Assembly (NCBI RefSeq): GCF_029338355.1
Contig: NZ_CP119802.1
Coordinates: 1,984,001-2,048,000, forward strand
Reading direction: 5' to 3'
Source: Halosegnis marinus
Lineage (GTDB): Archaea; Halobacteriota; Halobacteria; Halobacteriales; Haloarculaceae
Length of the DNA: 64,000 nucleotides
Shown: one piece after another, positions 1 to 8,433 of the stretch
Position numbering within the stretch: the stretch's first letter is position 1
Layout of the letters: every line of letters starts with the position of its first letter
Notes under the pieces: model-generated
What the model saw: the letters and a program-made list of their open reading frames with translations, nothing else
Told to the model about the DNA's origin: nothing
Database searches by the model: none
Made by a program: the position numbers and the translations under genes

Positions 1-1
1 C

Positions 2-1327
2 CTGACCACGCTCGGCTGTACCGCCCTGCTCGCCGACCACGTCGGCGGGCGCGACACGCGCCGGGCGATGTTCCTCGGCGTGCGCGAGACGGCCGACGAC
101 TGCGCGGGCGAGCCGCCGCGCTTCCGGCAGTACGCCTTCGACAACCCCGACCTCCCGAAGGAGAGGCTCGAGTCGTGGTTCCGCGACAGCGTCGAGGTGC
201 GCGACGCCGACGGCGCGGAGCGGTGTCTGCTCACCGCGGTCGCGTGTCTCGACCCGACGGAGGTGGCCGACATCGTCTTCGCGGCCGCGACCGACTCGCT
301 GTACCTCGATTCGGGTCACACGCTCGACTTCCTCAACACCGCGTTCGCGACGCTGGACCGAATCGGGTGGGCGGGGGCGCGGAGCGTCCCGGACGAGCGA
401 GCGGGAGCGAACGCGACACGCGAGCGGGGCGATGTGAGCGCCGAGGAGTCGAACGCCGCGAAGGTGCTCGCCTCGACGGTGGACCGGTTGACGGACGCGA
501 CCCGCTCGGAGGAACTGTCGTCGTGGCGCGACCCGATAGACGTCGCCGGCCTCTGTTTCGACGCGCACGACCGCCTCGACGACTGTGTCGCCGCGGGCGA
601 GGGGCGGACGTGGGACGAGCCGGACGGCTTCCTCGACACCCTGCTCGGCGACGACCCCGAGGCCATCGTGGACGCGCTCACGGGGGCCATCCGCGAGGGT
701 GCGACCCGGACCGAACTCGCGGACGCCGTCGTCCGGGCCGCCACCCGCCGGGTCGCGTGGTTCGCCACGAACAACGAGTTCGGCGACTGGAACACCGTCC
801 ACCACACGTTCTCGTACGCGAACGCGGTGTACGAGGCGACGAAGCGCGCCGACACCGACCTCCTCTACCGGGGGTGTTTCGACGCCGCCGTCTCGGTGTA
901 CCTCGACCGGTTCCTCAACAGCCCACGGGCGCCGACCCCCGAGCCGGGCGACTCGGAGCGCGACCCCGCCGCGATACGCGAGGAGCTGCTCGACTGCTTC
1001 GACCGGCAGGGGCAGGTGAACCGCGCGGCCGACCTCGTCTCCGAGCACTTCGACGCCGGCGGCGACCCCGCCGACCTCAAGCGGACGATGGGGCGGGGCC
1101 TCCTGCGGGAGGACGCCGGCTTCCACACCGTCCAGAACGTCACGTGGGGGTTCGAGCGGTTCGACGCGCTGACGGCACGGGACGCGCCGGACGCGGAACG
1201 ACGCCTCGCGCTCGTCGCGCCGGCCCGCTACATGGCCGCGCACTTCCCGACGCGCCGCTCGAACGAGCAGACGTTCTCCATCGCCACGCGGCTCCACCGC
1301 GGCGAACGGCTCCACGAGGCGGAGTGA
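2..1327 (+). CDS. Helical-domain protein resembling the non-Rieske part of Rieske 2Fe-2S proteins (5' truncated)
   Basis: The frame is open from base 2, so the true start lies left of the window; an internal ATG at 68 is an unlikely start because the preceding 22 codons look coding. The visible 441 residues are mostly helical and acidic. Conserved-looking His-containing stretches are SGHTLDFLNTAF (near residue 105), WNTVHHTFSYANAVYEA (near 265) and FHTVQNVTWGF (near 390). From memory these resemble the helical domain of actinobacterial and haloarchaeal proteins annotated as Rieske (2Fe-2S) proteins. No Rieske CxH/CxxH motif is visible here and the protein ends at 1327 without one. Function is unknown; the His residues might bind a metal (inference). 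It converges on dnaK across a 75-bp gap. Confidence 0.6.
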   Translation: MTTLGCTALLADHVGGRDTRRAMFLGVRETADDCAGEPPRFRQYAFDNPDLPKERLESWFRDSVEVRDADGAERCLLTAVACLDPTEVADIVFAAATDSLYLDSGHTLDFLNTAFATLDRIGWAGARSVPDERAGANATRERGDVSAEESNAAKVLASTVDRLTDATRSEELSSWRDPIDVAGLCFDAHDRLDDCVAAGEGRTWDEPDGFLDTLLGDDPEAIVDALTGAIREGATRTELADAVVRAATRRVAWFATNNEFGDWNTVHHTFSYANAVYEATKRADTDLLYRGCFDAAVSVYLDRFLNSPRAPTPEPGDSERDPAAIREELLDCFDRQGQVNRAADLVSEHFDAGGDPADLKRTMGRGLLREDAGFHTVQNVTWGFERFDALTARDAPDAERRLALVAPARYMAAHFPTRRSNEQTFSIATRLHRGERLHEAE

Positions 1328-1368
1328 GCGGTCGGCGCGGGCGCTCGCGGCGCTCGCCATCGATGTCG

Positions 1369-1374
1369 AAAAAA
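1369..1374 (-). terminator. Oligo-T terminator downstream of dnaK
   Basis: A run of six A on the + strand reads TTTTTT on the minus strand, 28 nt after the dnaK stop. Archaeal transcription commonly ends at such U-runs without a hairpin. In a GC-rich genome the run stands out. Confidence 0.55.
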
Positions 1375-1402
1375 GCGGAAACCGGCGGCGACCGTCGGGC
1401 CG

Positions 1403-3325
1403 TTACTCCTCGTCGCTCTCGTCTTCGACGTCCTCGAAGTCGGCGTCGACGTACTCGTCGTCGTCGCCGGGCTCGCCCTGCGGACCGGCGCCGCCCGGAC
1501 CGGCACCGCCCATGCCGCCCATGCCGGCGCCGCCGGCGGCCTGCTGCTGTTCGGCCTGCTGCTGGTACATCTGCTTGCCGATCTCCTGGAGCTGTTCGGT
1601 GAGGCTCTCGGTCGCGGAGGTGAGCGCCTCGGAGGCCGTGTCTAGTTCGTCGGTGTCGACCTCGGCGTACTCCTCGAGCGCCTCCTCGACGCGCTCGATC
1701 TCGGCCTCGATGTCCTCGATGACCTCGGCGTCGACGTTCTCCTCGTTCTCCTCGATGAGGGTCTCGGCGCGCTGGACCGCGCTCTCGGCCTCGTTGCGTG
1801 CCTCGACGAACTCGCGGCGCTTCTGGTCCTCCTCGGCGTGCTGTTCGGCTTCCTCCTGCATCTCCTCTATCTGCTCGTCGGAGAGGCCGGCGCCGCCCTC
1901 GATGGTGATGGACTCGGCGTTGCCCGAACCCTGGTCCTCGGCCTCGACGTTGACGATGCCGTTCTCGTCGATGTTGAACGTCACCTCGATCTGCGGCGTT
2001 CCGGCCGGGGCCGGCGGGATGCCGGTGAGCTGGAACTCGCCGAGCAGTTCGTTCTGGTCGGCGATCTCGCGCTCGCCCTGGAAGACGCGCACCTGCACCT
2101 GCGTCTGGCTGTCCGCGGCCGTGGTGAATATCTTCGACTCCTCGGTCGGGATGGTGGTGTTCTTCTCGATGAGCCGCTCGAAGAGGCCGCCCTTCACCTC
2201 GATACCGAGCGAGAGCGGGGTCACGTCGAGCAGGACGATGTCGTCCACGTCGCCCGAGAGGACGCCGCCCTGGATGGCGGCGCCGAGCGCGACGGCCTCG
2301 TCGGGGTTGACGTTCTTCTTCGGCGACTGGCCGGTGAGGTCCTCGACGCGCTCCTGGACCTGCGGCATCCGGGTGGAGCCGCCGACGAGGATGACCTCGT
2401 CGATGTCGGACTTCGAGTAGCCGGCGTCCGAGAGCGCCTGCTCCGTCGGCTCGACGGTGCGCTCGATGAGGTCGGAGGTGAGCGACTCGAACGTCGCGCG
2501 CGTCACCTTCTGTTCGAGGTCCTTCGGGCCGGAGTCGTCGGCCGCGATGAAGGGGAGCGTGACGGTCGTCTCCTTCCGGCTGGAGAGCTCTATCTTCGCC
2601 TCCTCGGCGGCGTCCTTCAGCCGCTGGAGCGCCTGCCGGTCGTCGCGGAGGTCGATGCCGTGTTCGGCCTCGAACTCGTCGGCGAGGTGGTCGATGAGCG
2701 CCTCGTCCCAGTCGTCGCCCCCGAGGTCGTTGTCCCCGTTCGTGGCGACGACCTCGTAGACGCCGCCGCCGAGGTCGAGGATGGAGACGTCGAACGTCCC
2801 GCCGCCGAGGTCGTACACGAGGACGGTCTGGTCCGTCTCGTCGTCGAGCCCGTACGCCATCGACGCGGCGGTCGGCTCGTTGACGATGCGCTCGACCTCG
2901 AAGCCGGCGATCTCGCCGGCGTCCTTCGTCGCCTGCCGCTGGCGGTCGTTGAAGTACGCGGGGACGGTGATGACCGCCTTCTCCACGTCGTCGCCGAGGT
3001 ACTCCTCGGCGTCGCGCTTGATCTTCTGGAGGATCATCGCGGAGATCTGCTCGGGCGTGTACTCCTCGCCCTCGATGTCCACGGTGTAGCCGTCCTCGCC
3101 CATGTGCCGCTTGATGGACTGGATGGTCCGTTCGGGGTTCTGGACGGCCTGGTTCTTCGCGGGCTTGCCGACGAGCCGCTCGCCGTCGTCGGTGAAGGCG
3201 ACCACGGACGCGGTGGTGCGGTCGCCCTCGCCGTTCACGATGATCTCGGGGTCGCCACCCTCCATCACCGCGAACGCCGAGTTCGTGGTACCGAGGTCGA
3301 TACCGAGAATCTTGTTGCTCGCCAT
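1403..3325 (-). CDS. dnaK: Molecular chaperone DnaK (Hsp70)
   Basis: ATP-driven Hsp70 chaperone of 640 residues, a normal family length. The nucleotide-binding domain begins with [11 protein letters not shown] (residues 8-18), then [13 protein letters not shown] (about 170) and [13 protein letters not shown] (about 310). A substrate-binding domain, a helical lid and a Gly/Met-rich linker follow, and the tail is very acidic, ending DESDEE. The start at 3325 is the ATG directly before the family N-terminus; an upstream in-frame ATG at 3394 would add 23 unrelated residues and lies upstream of the TATA box. grpE lies 133 bp upstream on the same strand but has its own promoter. No dnaJ follows dnaK, although archaeal hsp70 loci often have one. 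A perfect inverted repeat sits between TATA box and start codon, suggesting heat-shock regulation. Confidence 0.98.
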   Translation of the reverse strand: MASNKILGIDLGTTNSAFAVMEGGDPEIIVNGEGDRTTASVVAFTDDGERLVGKPAKNQAVQNPERTIQSIKRHMGEDGYTVDIEGEEYTPEQISAMILQKIKRDAEEYLGDDVEKAVITVPAYFNDRQRQATKDAGEIAGFEVERIVNEPTAASMAYGLDDETDQTVLVYDLGGGTFDVSILDLGGGVYEVVATNGDNDLGGDDWDEALIDHLADEFEAEHGIDLRDDRQALQRLKDAAEEAKIELSSRKETTVTLPFIAADDSGPKDLEQKVTRATFESLTSDLIERTVEPTEQALSDAGYSKSDIDEVILVGGSTRMPQVQERVEDLTGQSPKKNVNPDEAVALGAAIQGGVLSGDVDDIVLLDVTPLSLGIEVKGGLFERLIEKNTTIPTEESKIFTTAADSQTQVQVRVFQGEREIADQNELLGEFQLTGIPPAPAGTPQIEVTFNIDENGIVNVEAEDQGSGNAESITIEGGAGLSDEQIEEMQEEAEQHAEEDQKRREFVEARNEAESAVQRAETLIEENEENVDAEVIEDIEAEIERVEEALEEYAEVDTDELDTASEALTSATESLTEQLQEIGKQMYQQQAEQQQAAGGAGMGGMGGAGPGGAGPQGEPGDDDEYVDADFEDVEDESDEE

Positions 3326-3326
3326 C

Positions 3327-3347
3327 TTGCCCGCCGTTAGCGGGCAA
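3327..3347 (-). promoter_or_regulatory. Perfect inverted repeat at the dnaK transcription start
   Basis: Two 8-bp arms, TTGCCCGC and GCGGGCAA, flank a 5-nt spacer (CGTTA on the + strand). The element lies exactly between the dnaK TATA box and its ATG, beginning one base before the start codon. It would cover the transcription start, or form a hairpin at the extreme 5' end of the mRNA. It is not the bacterial CIRCE sequence. A heat-shock repressor operator or an RNA thermosensor are both possible (inference). Confidence 0.6.
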
Positions 3348-3352
3348 ACGCG

Positions 3353-3359
3353 ATTAAAA
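3353..3359 (-). promoter_or_regulatory. TATA box of dnaK
   Basis: The minus strand reads CTTTTAATC, centred 31 nt upstream of the dnaK ATG. This predicts a leader of only a few nucleotides. Confidence 0.6.
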
Positions 3360-3458
3360 GTTGCGTGATAGTCCGACACGCGCGGAACCGCCACCCCACG
3401 CCCTCGTGCGGTTTGCCTCGCCCCCCGCCGGGACGACCGTCACGTATAAACAGAACCG

Positions 3459-4052
3459 CTAGTCGTCCGCGACCGTCACCTGCGCCGGGCGCAGTACCTT
3501 CCCCGCCATCTCGTAGCCTGGCCGGTGGAGGTCCGCGACGGTCCCGGCCTCGGCGTCGCTCTCGACGCGCATCAGCACCTCGTGGCGCACGGGGTCGAGT
3601 TCGGTCCCCGACTCGGGTTCGATGGCCTCGACGCCCTCCTCGGCGAGCACCTCCTCGAAGCCGCGCAGCGTCGTTTCGACGCCGTCGCGGATATCCACGT
3701 CCTCGTCCTGGTCGAGCGCGCGCACGAGGTTGTCGCGCACGTCGAGCAGGCGCTCGACGAGGTCCTCGGTCGCGCGGCGGCGCTCCTCCTCGGCCTTCTT
3801 CTGCCGCCGCTTCTTGAAGTTCTGGAAGTCCGCCTGCTTGCGCTTCAGCTTGTCCTCCAGCTCCGCCACCTCGTCGCGCTCGGCGTCGAGGGCCGACTCC
3901 AGGTCCGCGACGCGGTCGCGGAGCGCGGCTATCTCGCGGGCCGTCTCCTCGGGGTCCGCCCCGGCGACGCGCTCGACGAGTTCCGCGTCCGGGTCGGCCG
4001 TCGGCTCCTCGCGTTCGGCGTCGTCGGCCTCGGCGGCCTGCTCCTCGCTCAT
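3459..4052 (-). CDS. grpE: Nucleotide exchange factor GrpE
   Basis: Releases ADP from DnaK. The 197-residue protein has an acidic N-terminus, a long coiled coil (about residues 35-95, containing ADFQNFKKRRQKKAEEE) and the GrpE beta domain ending in DLHRPGYEMAGKVLRPAQVTV. The His-Arg-Pro-Gly-Tyr core is typical of the family. It lies directly upstream of dnaK on the same strand, but the 133-bp gap and separate TATA boxes suggest that both can be transcribed independently. The start ATG at 4052 fits a leaderless transcript. Confidence 0.97.
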   Translation of the reverse strand: MSEEQAAEADDAEREEPTADPDAELVERVAGADPEETAREIAALRDRVADLESALDAERDEVAELEDKLKRKQADFQNFKKRRQKKAEEERRRATEDLVERLLDVRDNLVRALDQDEDVDIRDGVETTLRGFEEVLAEEGVEAIEPESGTELDPVRHEVLMRVESDAEAGTVADLHRPGYEMAGKVLRPAQVTVADD

Positions 4053-4076
4053 ACGCGCACGGAGGGCTCTCGGGCG

Positions 4077-4082
4077 TATAAG
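4077..4082 (-). promoter_or_regulatory. TATA box of grpE
   Basis: The minus strand reads CCTTATACG, centred 28 nt upstream of the grpE ATG, indicating a leaderless mRNA. Confidence 0.55.
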
Positions 4083-4109
4083 GGTGTAGAAACCGTCCGA
4101 CCGGGCCGG

Positions 4110-4310
4110 CTACAGGACCAGCGTCAGGAGCGCGAGGACGAGGAAGACGAGCACGAGCAGGCGGGCGATCTCCATGCTGATACCCGCGATGCCGCGCGCG
4201 CCGACGGCCCACGCCAGCACGGCGAGGACGAAGAAGGCGAGCGCCCACTCCAGGAACTCGCCGCTGAACAGCTGTGCGGGGAACGCGGCGACCGCGGACG
4301 GCGCGACCAT
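4110..4310 (-). CDS. Small membrane protein, DUF1328-like
   Basis: A 66-residue hydrophobic protein with two membrane segments (about 15-35 and 45-64). The pattern WALAFFVLAVLAWAVGARG then IAGISMEIARLLVLVF matches the YtjA/DUF1328 family, whose members carry a GFGGIAG-like turn followed by a second helix; here the turn is GARGIAG. The start is taken at the ATG at 4310; a GTG at 4334 would add eight residues. Function of the family is unknown; bacterial members are stress-associated. It lies 57 bp beyond the grpE start on the same strand. Confidence 0.75.
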   Translation of the reverse strand: MVAPSAVAAFPAQLFSGEFLEWALAFFVLAVLAWAVGARGIAGISMEIARLLVLVFLVLALLTLVL

Positions 4311-4510
4311 GCCCGACGCACCGTCCACGCCCACTTCGTTACGACGCGGGTACCGGCCCGTAGCCCGGCGTTACCCCGCGCCCGGAGCGAGGGTCGGCAC
4401 ATACGGGAACCGGCGGGCGCCGTCGGGCGAACGCGACCGCACCCATCGAGACGCGCCGGGTGCAGTCCTCGACGCCCCCATCGCCGCGCGGTGACCCGGC
4501 GACGGCGGAC

Positions 4511-4517
4511 TTATACG
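4511..4517 (+). promoter_or_regulatory. TATA box of the XPB-Bax1 operon
   Basis: TTATACG is centred 25 nt before the ATG at 4539, predicting a leaderless transcript. Confidence 0.55.
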
Positions 4518-4538
4518 AGGCGACGCCGGATTCGGGCC

Positions 4539-5882
4539 ATGCACGGCGTGCGGCTCACGTACGACGAGGGCACCATACGGGTCGACGGCGACCCCGGCGT
4601 CCCCCTCCCCGGCGTCGAGCGCGACGCCCGCTCGGAGTCCGGGCGCGCCCCCGCCTACCGCTACGCGCAGGTGCGCGACGCCCTCCGCCCGCTCGACACC
4701 GACGTGGACGACCGCGTCCTCTCGCTTCCGGACCTGCCGCCGCTCGCCTCCGACTACGACCTGCGCGACTACCAGCGGGACGCGCTCGACGCGTGGGAGC
4801 GCGCCGACCGCCGGGGCGTCCTCGAACTCCCGACCGGGAGCGGCAAGACCGTCATCGCCATCGGGGCCATCGAGGCGCGGGCGACCCCGACGCTCGTCGT
4901 CGTCCCCACCATCGACCTGCTGGAGCAGTGGCGGCGGGAACTCCGCGCGGAGTTCGACGTTCCCGTGGGCCAACTCGGCGGCGGCGAGCAGCGCGTCGAA
5001 CCGCTCACCGTCGCCACGTACGACTCCGCGTACCTCCGCGCGGACGAACTCGGCGACCGCTTCGGCCTGCTCGTCCTCGACGAGGTCCACCACCTCGGCG
5101 GCGAGGGGTACCGCGACATCGGCCGGCTGTTCGCCGCGCCCGAGCGCCTCGGCCTCACGGCGACGTTCGAGCGCCCCGACGGCGCCCACGAGGCCATCGC
5201 GGAACTGGTCGGCCCCCTCGTCTACGACCTCGACGCCGACGACCTCGCGGGCGACCACCTCGCGCCCTACGACATCCGGCGTATCGAGGTCGGACTCACC
5301 CCCGAGGAGCGCGAGCGCTACGAGCGGGAACAGGGCACGTTCACGGACTACCTCCGGCGGTCGAACATCACGCTCACCGAGGGGGCGGACTACCGGAAGC
5401 TCGTGATGCGGTCGGGGAACGACCCCGAGGCGCGCGAGGCGCTCCTCGCCAAGCAACGCGCCCGCGAGGTGACCGCCTACGCGGACGCGAAGGTCGAGCG
5501 GCTGGCCGACCTGCTCGACCGCCACGCCGACGACCGGGTCATCGTCTTCACCGCCTACACGGACCTCGTCTACCGGCTCTCCGAGCGCTTTCTGGTGCCC
5601 GCCATCACGAACGAGACGGGCACCGCGGAGCGCCGGGAGATACTCGAACGGTTCCGCGACGGCACCTACTCGCGGGTCGTGACCGCGAACGTCCTCGACG
5701 AGGGGGTGGACGTGCCCGACGCCAACGTCGCCGTCGTGCTCTCCGGCTCCGGGAGCGAGCGGGAGTTCACCCAGCGGCTGGGCCGCGTCCTCCGGCCGAA
5801 GGCCGACGGCGGCCGCGCGACGCTGTACGAACTGGTGACCGAGGAGACGAGCGAGGAGCGCGTCGCCGCGCGGAGGCGCTGA
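4539..5882 (+). CDS. XPB/Rad25-type superfamily 2 DNA helicase
   Basis: A 447-residue ATP-dependent DNA helicase/translocase. Motif Q/I region is DYQRDALDAW followed by Walker A LPTGSGKT (about residue 98), Walker B LLVLDEVHHLGG (about 178), motif III LGLTATFERPDG, and in the second RecA domain VIVFTAYTDLVYRLSERF, TANVLDEGVDVP and motif VI QRLGRVLRP. This is the archaeal XPB arrangement with an N-terminal damage-recognition-like region. It overlaps the next gene by one base (TGATG), and that gene encodes Bax1, the known nuclease partner of archaeal XPB. A role in nucleotide excision repair-like processing is inferred from the family. Confidence 0.93.
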   Translation: MHGVRLTYDEGTIRVDGDPGVPLPGVERDARSESGRAPAYRYAQVRDALRPLDTDVDDRVLSLPDLPPLASDYDLRDYQRDALDAWERADRRGVLELPTGSGKTVIAIGAIEARATPTLVVVPTIDLLEQWRRELRAEFDVPVGQLGGGEQRVEPLTVATYDSAYLRADELGDRFGLLVLDEVHHLGGEGYRDIGRLFAAPERLGLTATFERPDGAHEAIAELVGPLVYDLDADDLAGDHLAPYDIRRIEVGLTPEERERYEREQGTFTDYLRRSNITLTEGADYRKLVMRSGNDPEAREALLAKQRAREVTAYADAKVERLADLLDRHADDRVIVFTAYTDLVYRLSERFLVPAITNETGTAERREILERFRDGTYSRVVTANVLDEGVDVPDANVAVVLSGSGSEREFTQRLGRVLRPKADGGRATLYELVTEETSEERVAARRR

Positions 5883-7390
5883 TGCTGACGAAGGACCTCC
5901 TCCGCGTGTCGCGCGCGGGCGGCGGCTACCGTCCGGAGTTCGTCGGCGCCGACCCCGCGGCCCGCGACCTCGCGGCGCGCGTCCTCGACACCTACCGCGA
6001 CCACGTCGGCGAGACGCGCGGTACGCTCGACGGCGCGCTCGAATCCCTCGAACGCGAGGCCGAGGACTTCAAACTCGTGCGCGGCTTCGCGAAGCTACTG
6101 GAACGGGAGGCCGCCTTCGAGACGCGCGCGCCGGTCGACCCCGAGCGCGTCCGCCGCGTCGTCTTCGAGGCCGCCGAGGAGGTGGGCGTCGTCGCCGAGT
6201 CCGACCGCGCGGCCGCGCTCGATTCGGCCGCGGACCGCCTCCGCGTCGAGCGGAGCGCGGTCGAGGCGTCGCTGTACGCCGACCGCGAGGTGAACGAAGT
6301 GCTGGCCGACTTCGACCCGCGGTGGGACTCCGACGGCCTGTGCGAGCAGTACGACCTCTCGCTCGCGCAGACGGCGCTGTTCGACGCGACGGAAGTCCGG
6401 GTGCGCTCCGCCGACCCCGCGACGCTCGTTTCGGCCGTCAAGCGCCTGCGCCTCCTGTACGAGATACGCCGCACCGACGACGGCCGCGAGGTCGTCGTCA
6501 CCGGGCCGGACGCGCTGTTCCGCCGGTCGCGCCGCTACGGGACGCGGTTCGCGCGCCTGCTGCGGACGGTCGCGGGCGCGGCGGAGTGGTCGCTGGAGGC
6601 CACTATCGACGACCGCGGCACCGAGCGCACCCTCCGGCTCTCGGCCGGGGACGTGTCCGTGCCGGGCGTCGAGCCGGTGACGGAGATGACGTTCGACTCG
6701 GGCGTCGAGGCGGACTTCGCGGCCCGCTTTCGCTCGCTCGACCTCGACTGGGACCTGTCGCGCGAGCCGGAGCCGCTGGCGGCGGGCGAACACGTCGTTA
6801 TCCCCGACTTCGCGTTCGACTACGCGCACGCCGACTTCCGGGTGTTCTTCGAGGTGATGGGCTTCTGGACCCCGGAGTACGTCGAGAAGAAGCTCTCGCG
6901 GTTCGCCGACCTGGAGGACGTGGCCTTCCTCGTCGCGGTGGACGAGTCGCTCGGCGTCGGCGAGGAGGTCGCGGCGCTCACCGACGGCGCGATTCCGTAC
7001 TCGGGAACGGTTCGCGTGAAGGACGTGGTCGCGGCGCTGCGCGGGTACGAGGCCGACCTCGTTGCCGACGCGGCCGACGACCTGCCCGACGACCTCGTCC
7101 CCGACGCCGACGTGACGACGCTCGCCGAGGTCGCCGACGCCCGCGGCGTGAGCGAGGCCGCGGTCGAGGACAAGCGCTTTCCCGACCACGAGCGGGTCGG
7201 GCGGACGCTCGTGCGGCCCGCCGTCCTCGACGCGCTGGCCGGGGAGATAGAGGCCGGAATGGCGCTCTCGGACGCCGAGGCACTGCTCGACGCGCGCGGC
7301 ATCGACGACGCGAGCGCCGCGCTGTCGCGGCTCGGCTACCGGGTCGAGTGGGAGGGGCTGTCGGGCGGGACGCTCCGCGCGAAGGACTAG
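5882..7390 (+). CDS. bax1: Bax1-family nuclease (DUF790), partner of XPB
   Basis: A 502-residue protein of the Bax1/DUF790 family. The N-terminal region is helical and begins LTKDLLRVSRAGGGYRP. The nuclease core has PDFAFDYAHADFRVFFEVMG followed by FWTPEYVEKKLSRFADL (about residues 305-345), a PD-(D/E)xK-like arrangement in which Asp and Glu plus the KKL segment are the probable catalytic residues. Archaeal Bax1 is a structure-specific DNA endonuclease that binds XPB and regulates its unwinding. The one-base overlap with the helicase gene implies translational coupling. Its TAG stop lies inside CTAG, shared with the convergent gene. Confidence 0.93.
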   Translation: MLTKDLLRVSRAGGGYRPEFVGADPAARDLAARVLDTYRDHVGETRGTLDGALESLEREAEDFKLVRGFAKLLEREAAFETRAPVDPERVRRVVFEAAEEVGVVAESDRAAALDSAADRLRVERSAVEASLYADREVNEVLADFDPRWDSDGLCEQYDLSLAQTALFDATEVRVRSADPATLVSAVKRLRLLYEIRRTDDGREVVVTGPDALFRRSRRYGTRFARLLRTVAGAAEWSLEATIDDRGTERTLRLSAGDVSVPGVEPVTEMTFDSGVEADFAARFRSLDLDWDLSREPEPLAAGEHVVIPDFAFDYAHADFRVFFEVMGFWTPEYVEKKLSRFADLEDVAFLVAVDESLGVGEEVAALTDGAIPYSGTVRVKDVVAALRGYEADLVADAADDLPDDLVPDADVTTLAEVADARGVSEAAVEDKRFPDHERVGRTLVRPAVLDALAGEIEAGMALSDAEALLDARGIDDASAALSRLGYRVEWEGLSGGTLRAKD

Positions 7391-7890
7391 GCCGACGCGT
7401 TCGCCACGCGCAGGCCGTTCGGGCCGTTGCGCAGGCGGAACAGCGTCTCGTCGCCGCGCAGGACGGTGACGCCGAACGGCGCGTCGCTCCGCTGCGGGAG
7501 CTGGAACACCGTCTGCGTGTAGGCGACGGCCGTCTCGCCGCTCGGACAGGCCCCGCCCCCGCCGGTCGTCTCGTAGGTGAGCGTGTAGTTCGCCAGCCCC
7601 GTCTCGCGGAGCGTGGCGTTCTCGATGCGGGTGTCTGGCGAGCCGACGGTGACGTTGGCCCGGAGGATGAGGAACGCCCCGCGGGTCGTGTTCTCGCCGA
7701 CCGTGACGCGCGGCTCCGTCGCGGGCTCGTCGACGCAGGTCGCGTTCCCGCCCGAGAAGCCGGTGACGGCGGCGTCCACGCGCGGCTGGTCGTCGAAGAC
7801 GCCCGTGTCGGTGAGGAAGACGCCCGCCGCGACGCCGCCGGCGAGCAGGACGACGGTGGCGGCGGAGACGGCGAGGAACGTCCGGTCCAT
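7387..7890 (-). CDS. Membrane-anchored extracellular protein of unknown function
   Basis: A 167-residue protein with one N-terminal hydrophobic segment (about 5-27, FLAVSAATVVLLAGGVAAGVF) and an extracellular-looking remainder rich in N-x-T/S sequons (for example NATCVDE, NTTRGAF, NVTVG, NATLRE, NYTLTY). Cys pairs NATC and GACPSG could form a disulfide. I recognise no family domain with certainty. N-glycosylation outside the cell is likely given the sequon density (inference). The gene ends on a CTAG that also supplies the bax1 stop. Confidence 0.75.
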   Translation of the reverse strand: MDRTFLAVSAATVVLLAGGVAAGVFLTDTGVFDDQPRVDAAVTGFSGGNATCVDEPATEPRVTVGENTTRGAFLILRANVTVGSPDTRIENATLRETGLANYTLTYETTGGGGACPSGETAVAYTQTVFQLPQRSDAPFGVTVLRGDETLFRLRNGPNGLRVANASA

Positions 7891-7926
7891 ACCCCGAGTC
7901 GGAGCGGGCGGCGTATCAGCGTACCG

Positions 7927-8433
7927 TTAGAGGTCGCGCCGCGTCCCCTTCGGTATCTGCGAGCGGAGTTCGTCGTGGAGGTAGAGGCCGACGCCGATGG
8001 GCTCGGGCGCCCCCCCGATGTCGTGGGTCGCGACGAGGTAGCCCCAGTCGCCGTCCCACCGCTCGATGGTCCGGTCGTGGCCGGCGAGGAACGCTTTCGC
8101 CTCGGCCTCGTCGAGGTGGATGACGCAGTCGGTGGCGAGGCCGCCGAACCGCTGGGCGGCGTTCGTCGTCGGCTTCCAGTGCTCGCCGTCGGTCCGGAGG
8201 ACGGCCATCCCGAGCCCCTGAATCCGGGCGGGCGACGGCACCTCCCCGCGGAACGCCCATATCTTCCCGGACCCGCGCTCCCAGAAGGTGTAGTCGGCCC
8301 ACGTGTCCTCGGGAATCCCGTAGCGGTCGCGCCAGAACGCGACCACGGCCTCGCGGCTGGGCCTGTCCGCCACCTCGCGGTCGGCGTCCGTCGCGGGGAG
8401 GCGGCCGAACCGATGTCCGTCGTTCTCCCTCAT
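7927..8433 (-). CDS. PUA-like RNA-binding protein, split partner of the adjacent RNA methyltransferase
   Basis: A 168-residue soluble protein. The central part (KIWAFRGEVPSPARIQGLGM) and the C-terminus (GVGLYLHDELRSQIPKGTRRDL) resemble the C-terminal PUA-like domain of RsmF/NSUN RNA m5C methyltransferases, where the motif ends in a basic (K/R)G-R-R tail. The ATG overlaps the stop of the upstream methyltransferase (ATGA), so the two are translationally coupled. I infer that it supplies RNA binding to the methyltransferase encoded upstream, which lacks such a domain. Haloarchaeal homologues are probably annotated only as a DUF. Confidence 0.75.
   Translation of the reverse strand: MRENDGHRFGRLPATDADREVADRPSREAVVAFWRDRYGIPEDTWADYTFWERGSGKIWAFRGEVPSPARIQGLGMAVLRTDGEHWKPTTNAAQRFGGLATDCVIHLDEAEAKAFLAGHDRTIERWDGDWGYLVATHDIGGAPEPIGVGLYLHDELRSQIPKGTRRDL

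Noticed and set aside
1140-3347. Long Arg-rich reading frames on both strands overlapping dnaK (also 1838-3340 on +)
   Set aside because: They are in frames whose base composition is a by-product of GC-rich codon bias; the DnaK frame has unambiguous motifs.
3327-3347. CIRCE element of bacterial heat-shock genes
   Set aside because: Arm sequence, arm length and spacer do not match CIRCE (TTAGCACTC with a nine-base spacer).
4110-4334. GTG start at 4334 for the DUF1328-like protein
   Set aside because: Adds eight residues that are not typical; the ATG at 4310 fits the family N-terminus better.
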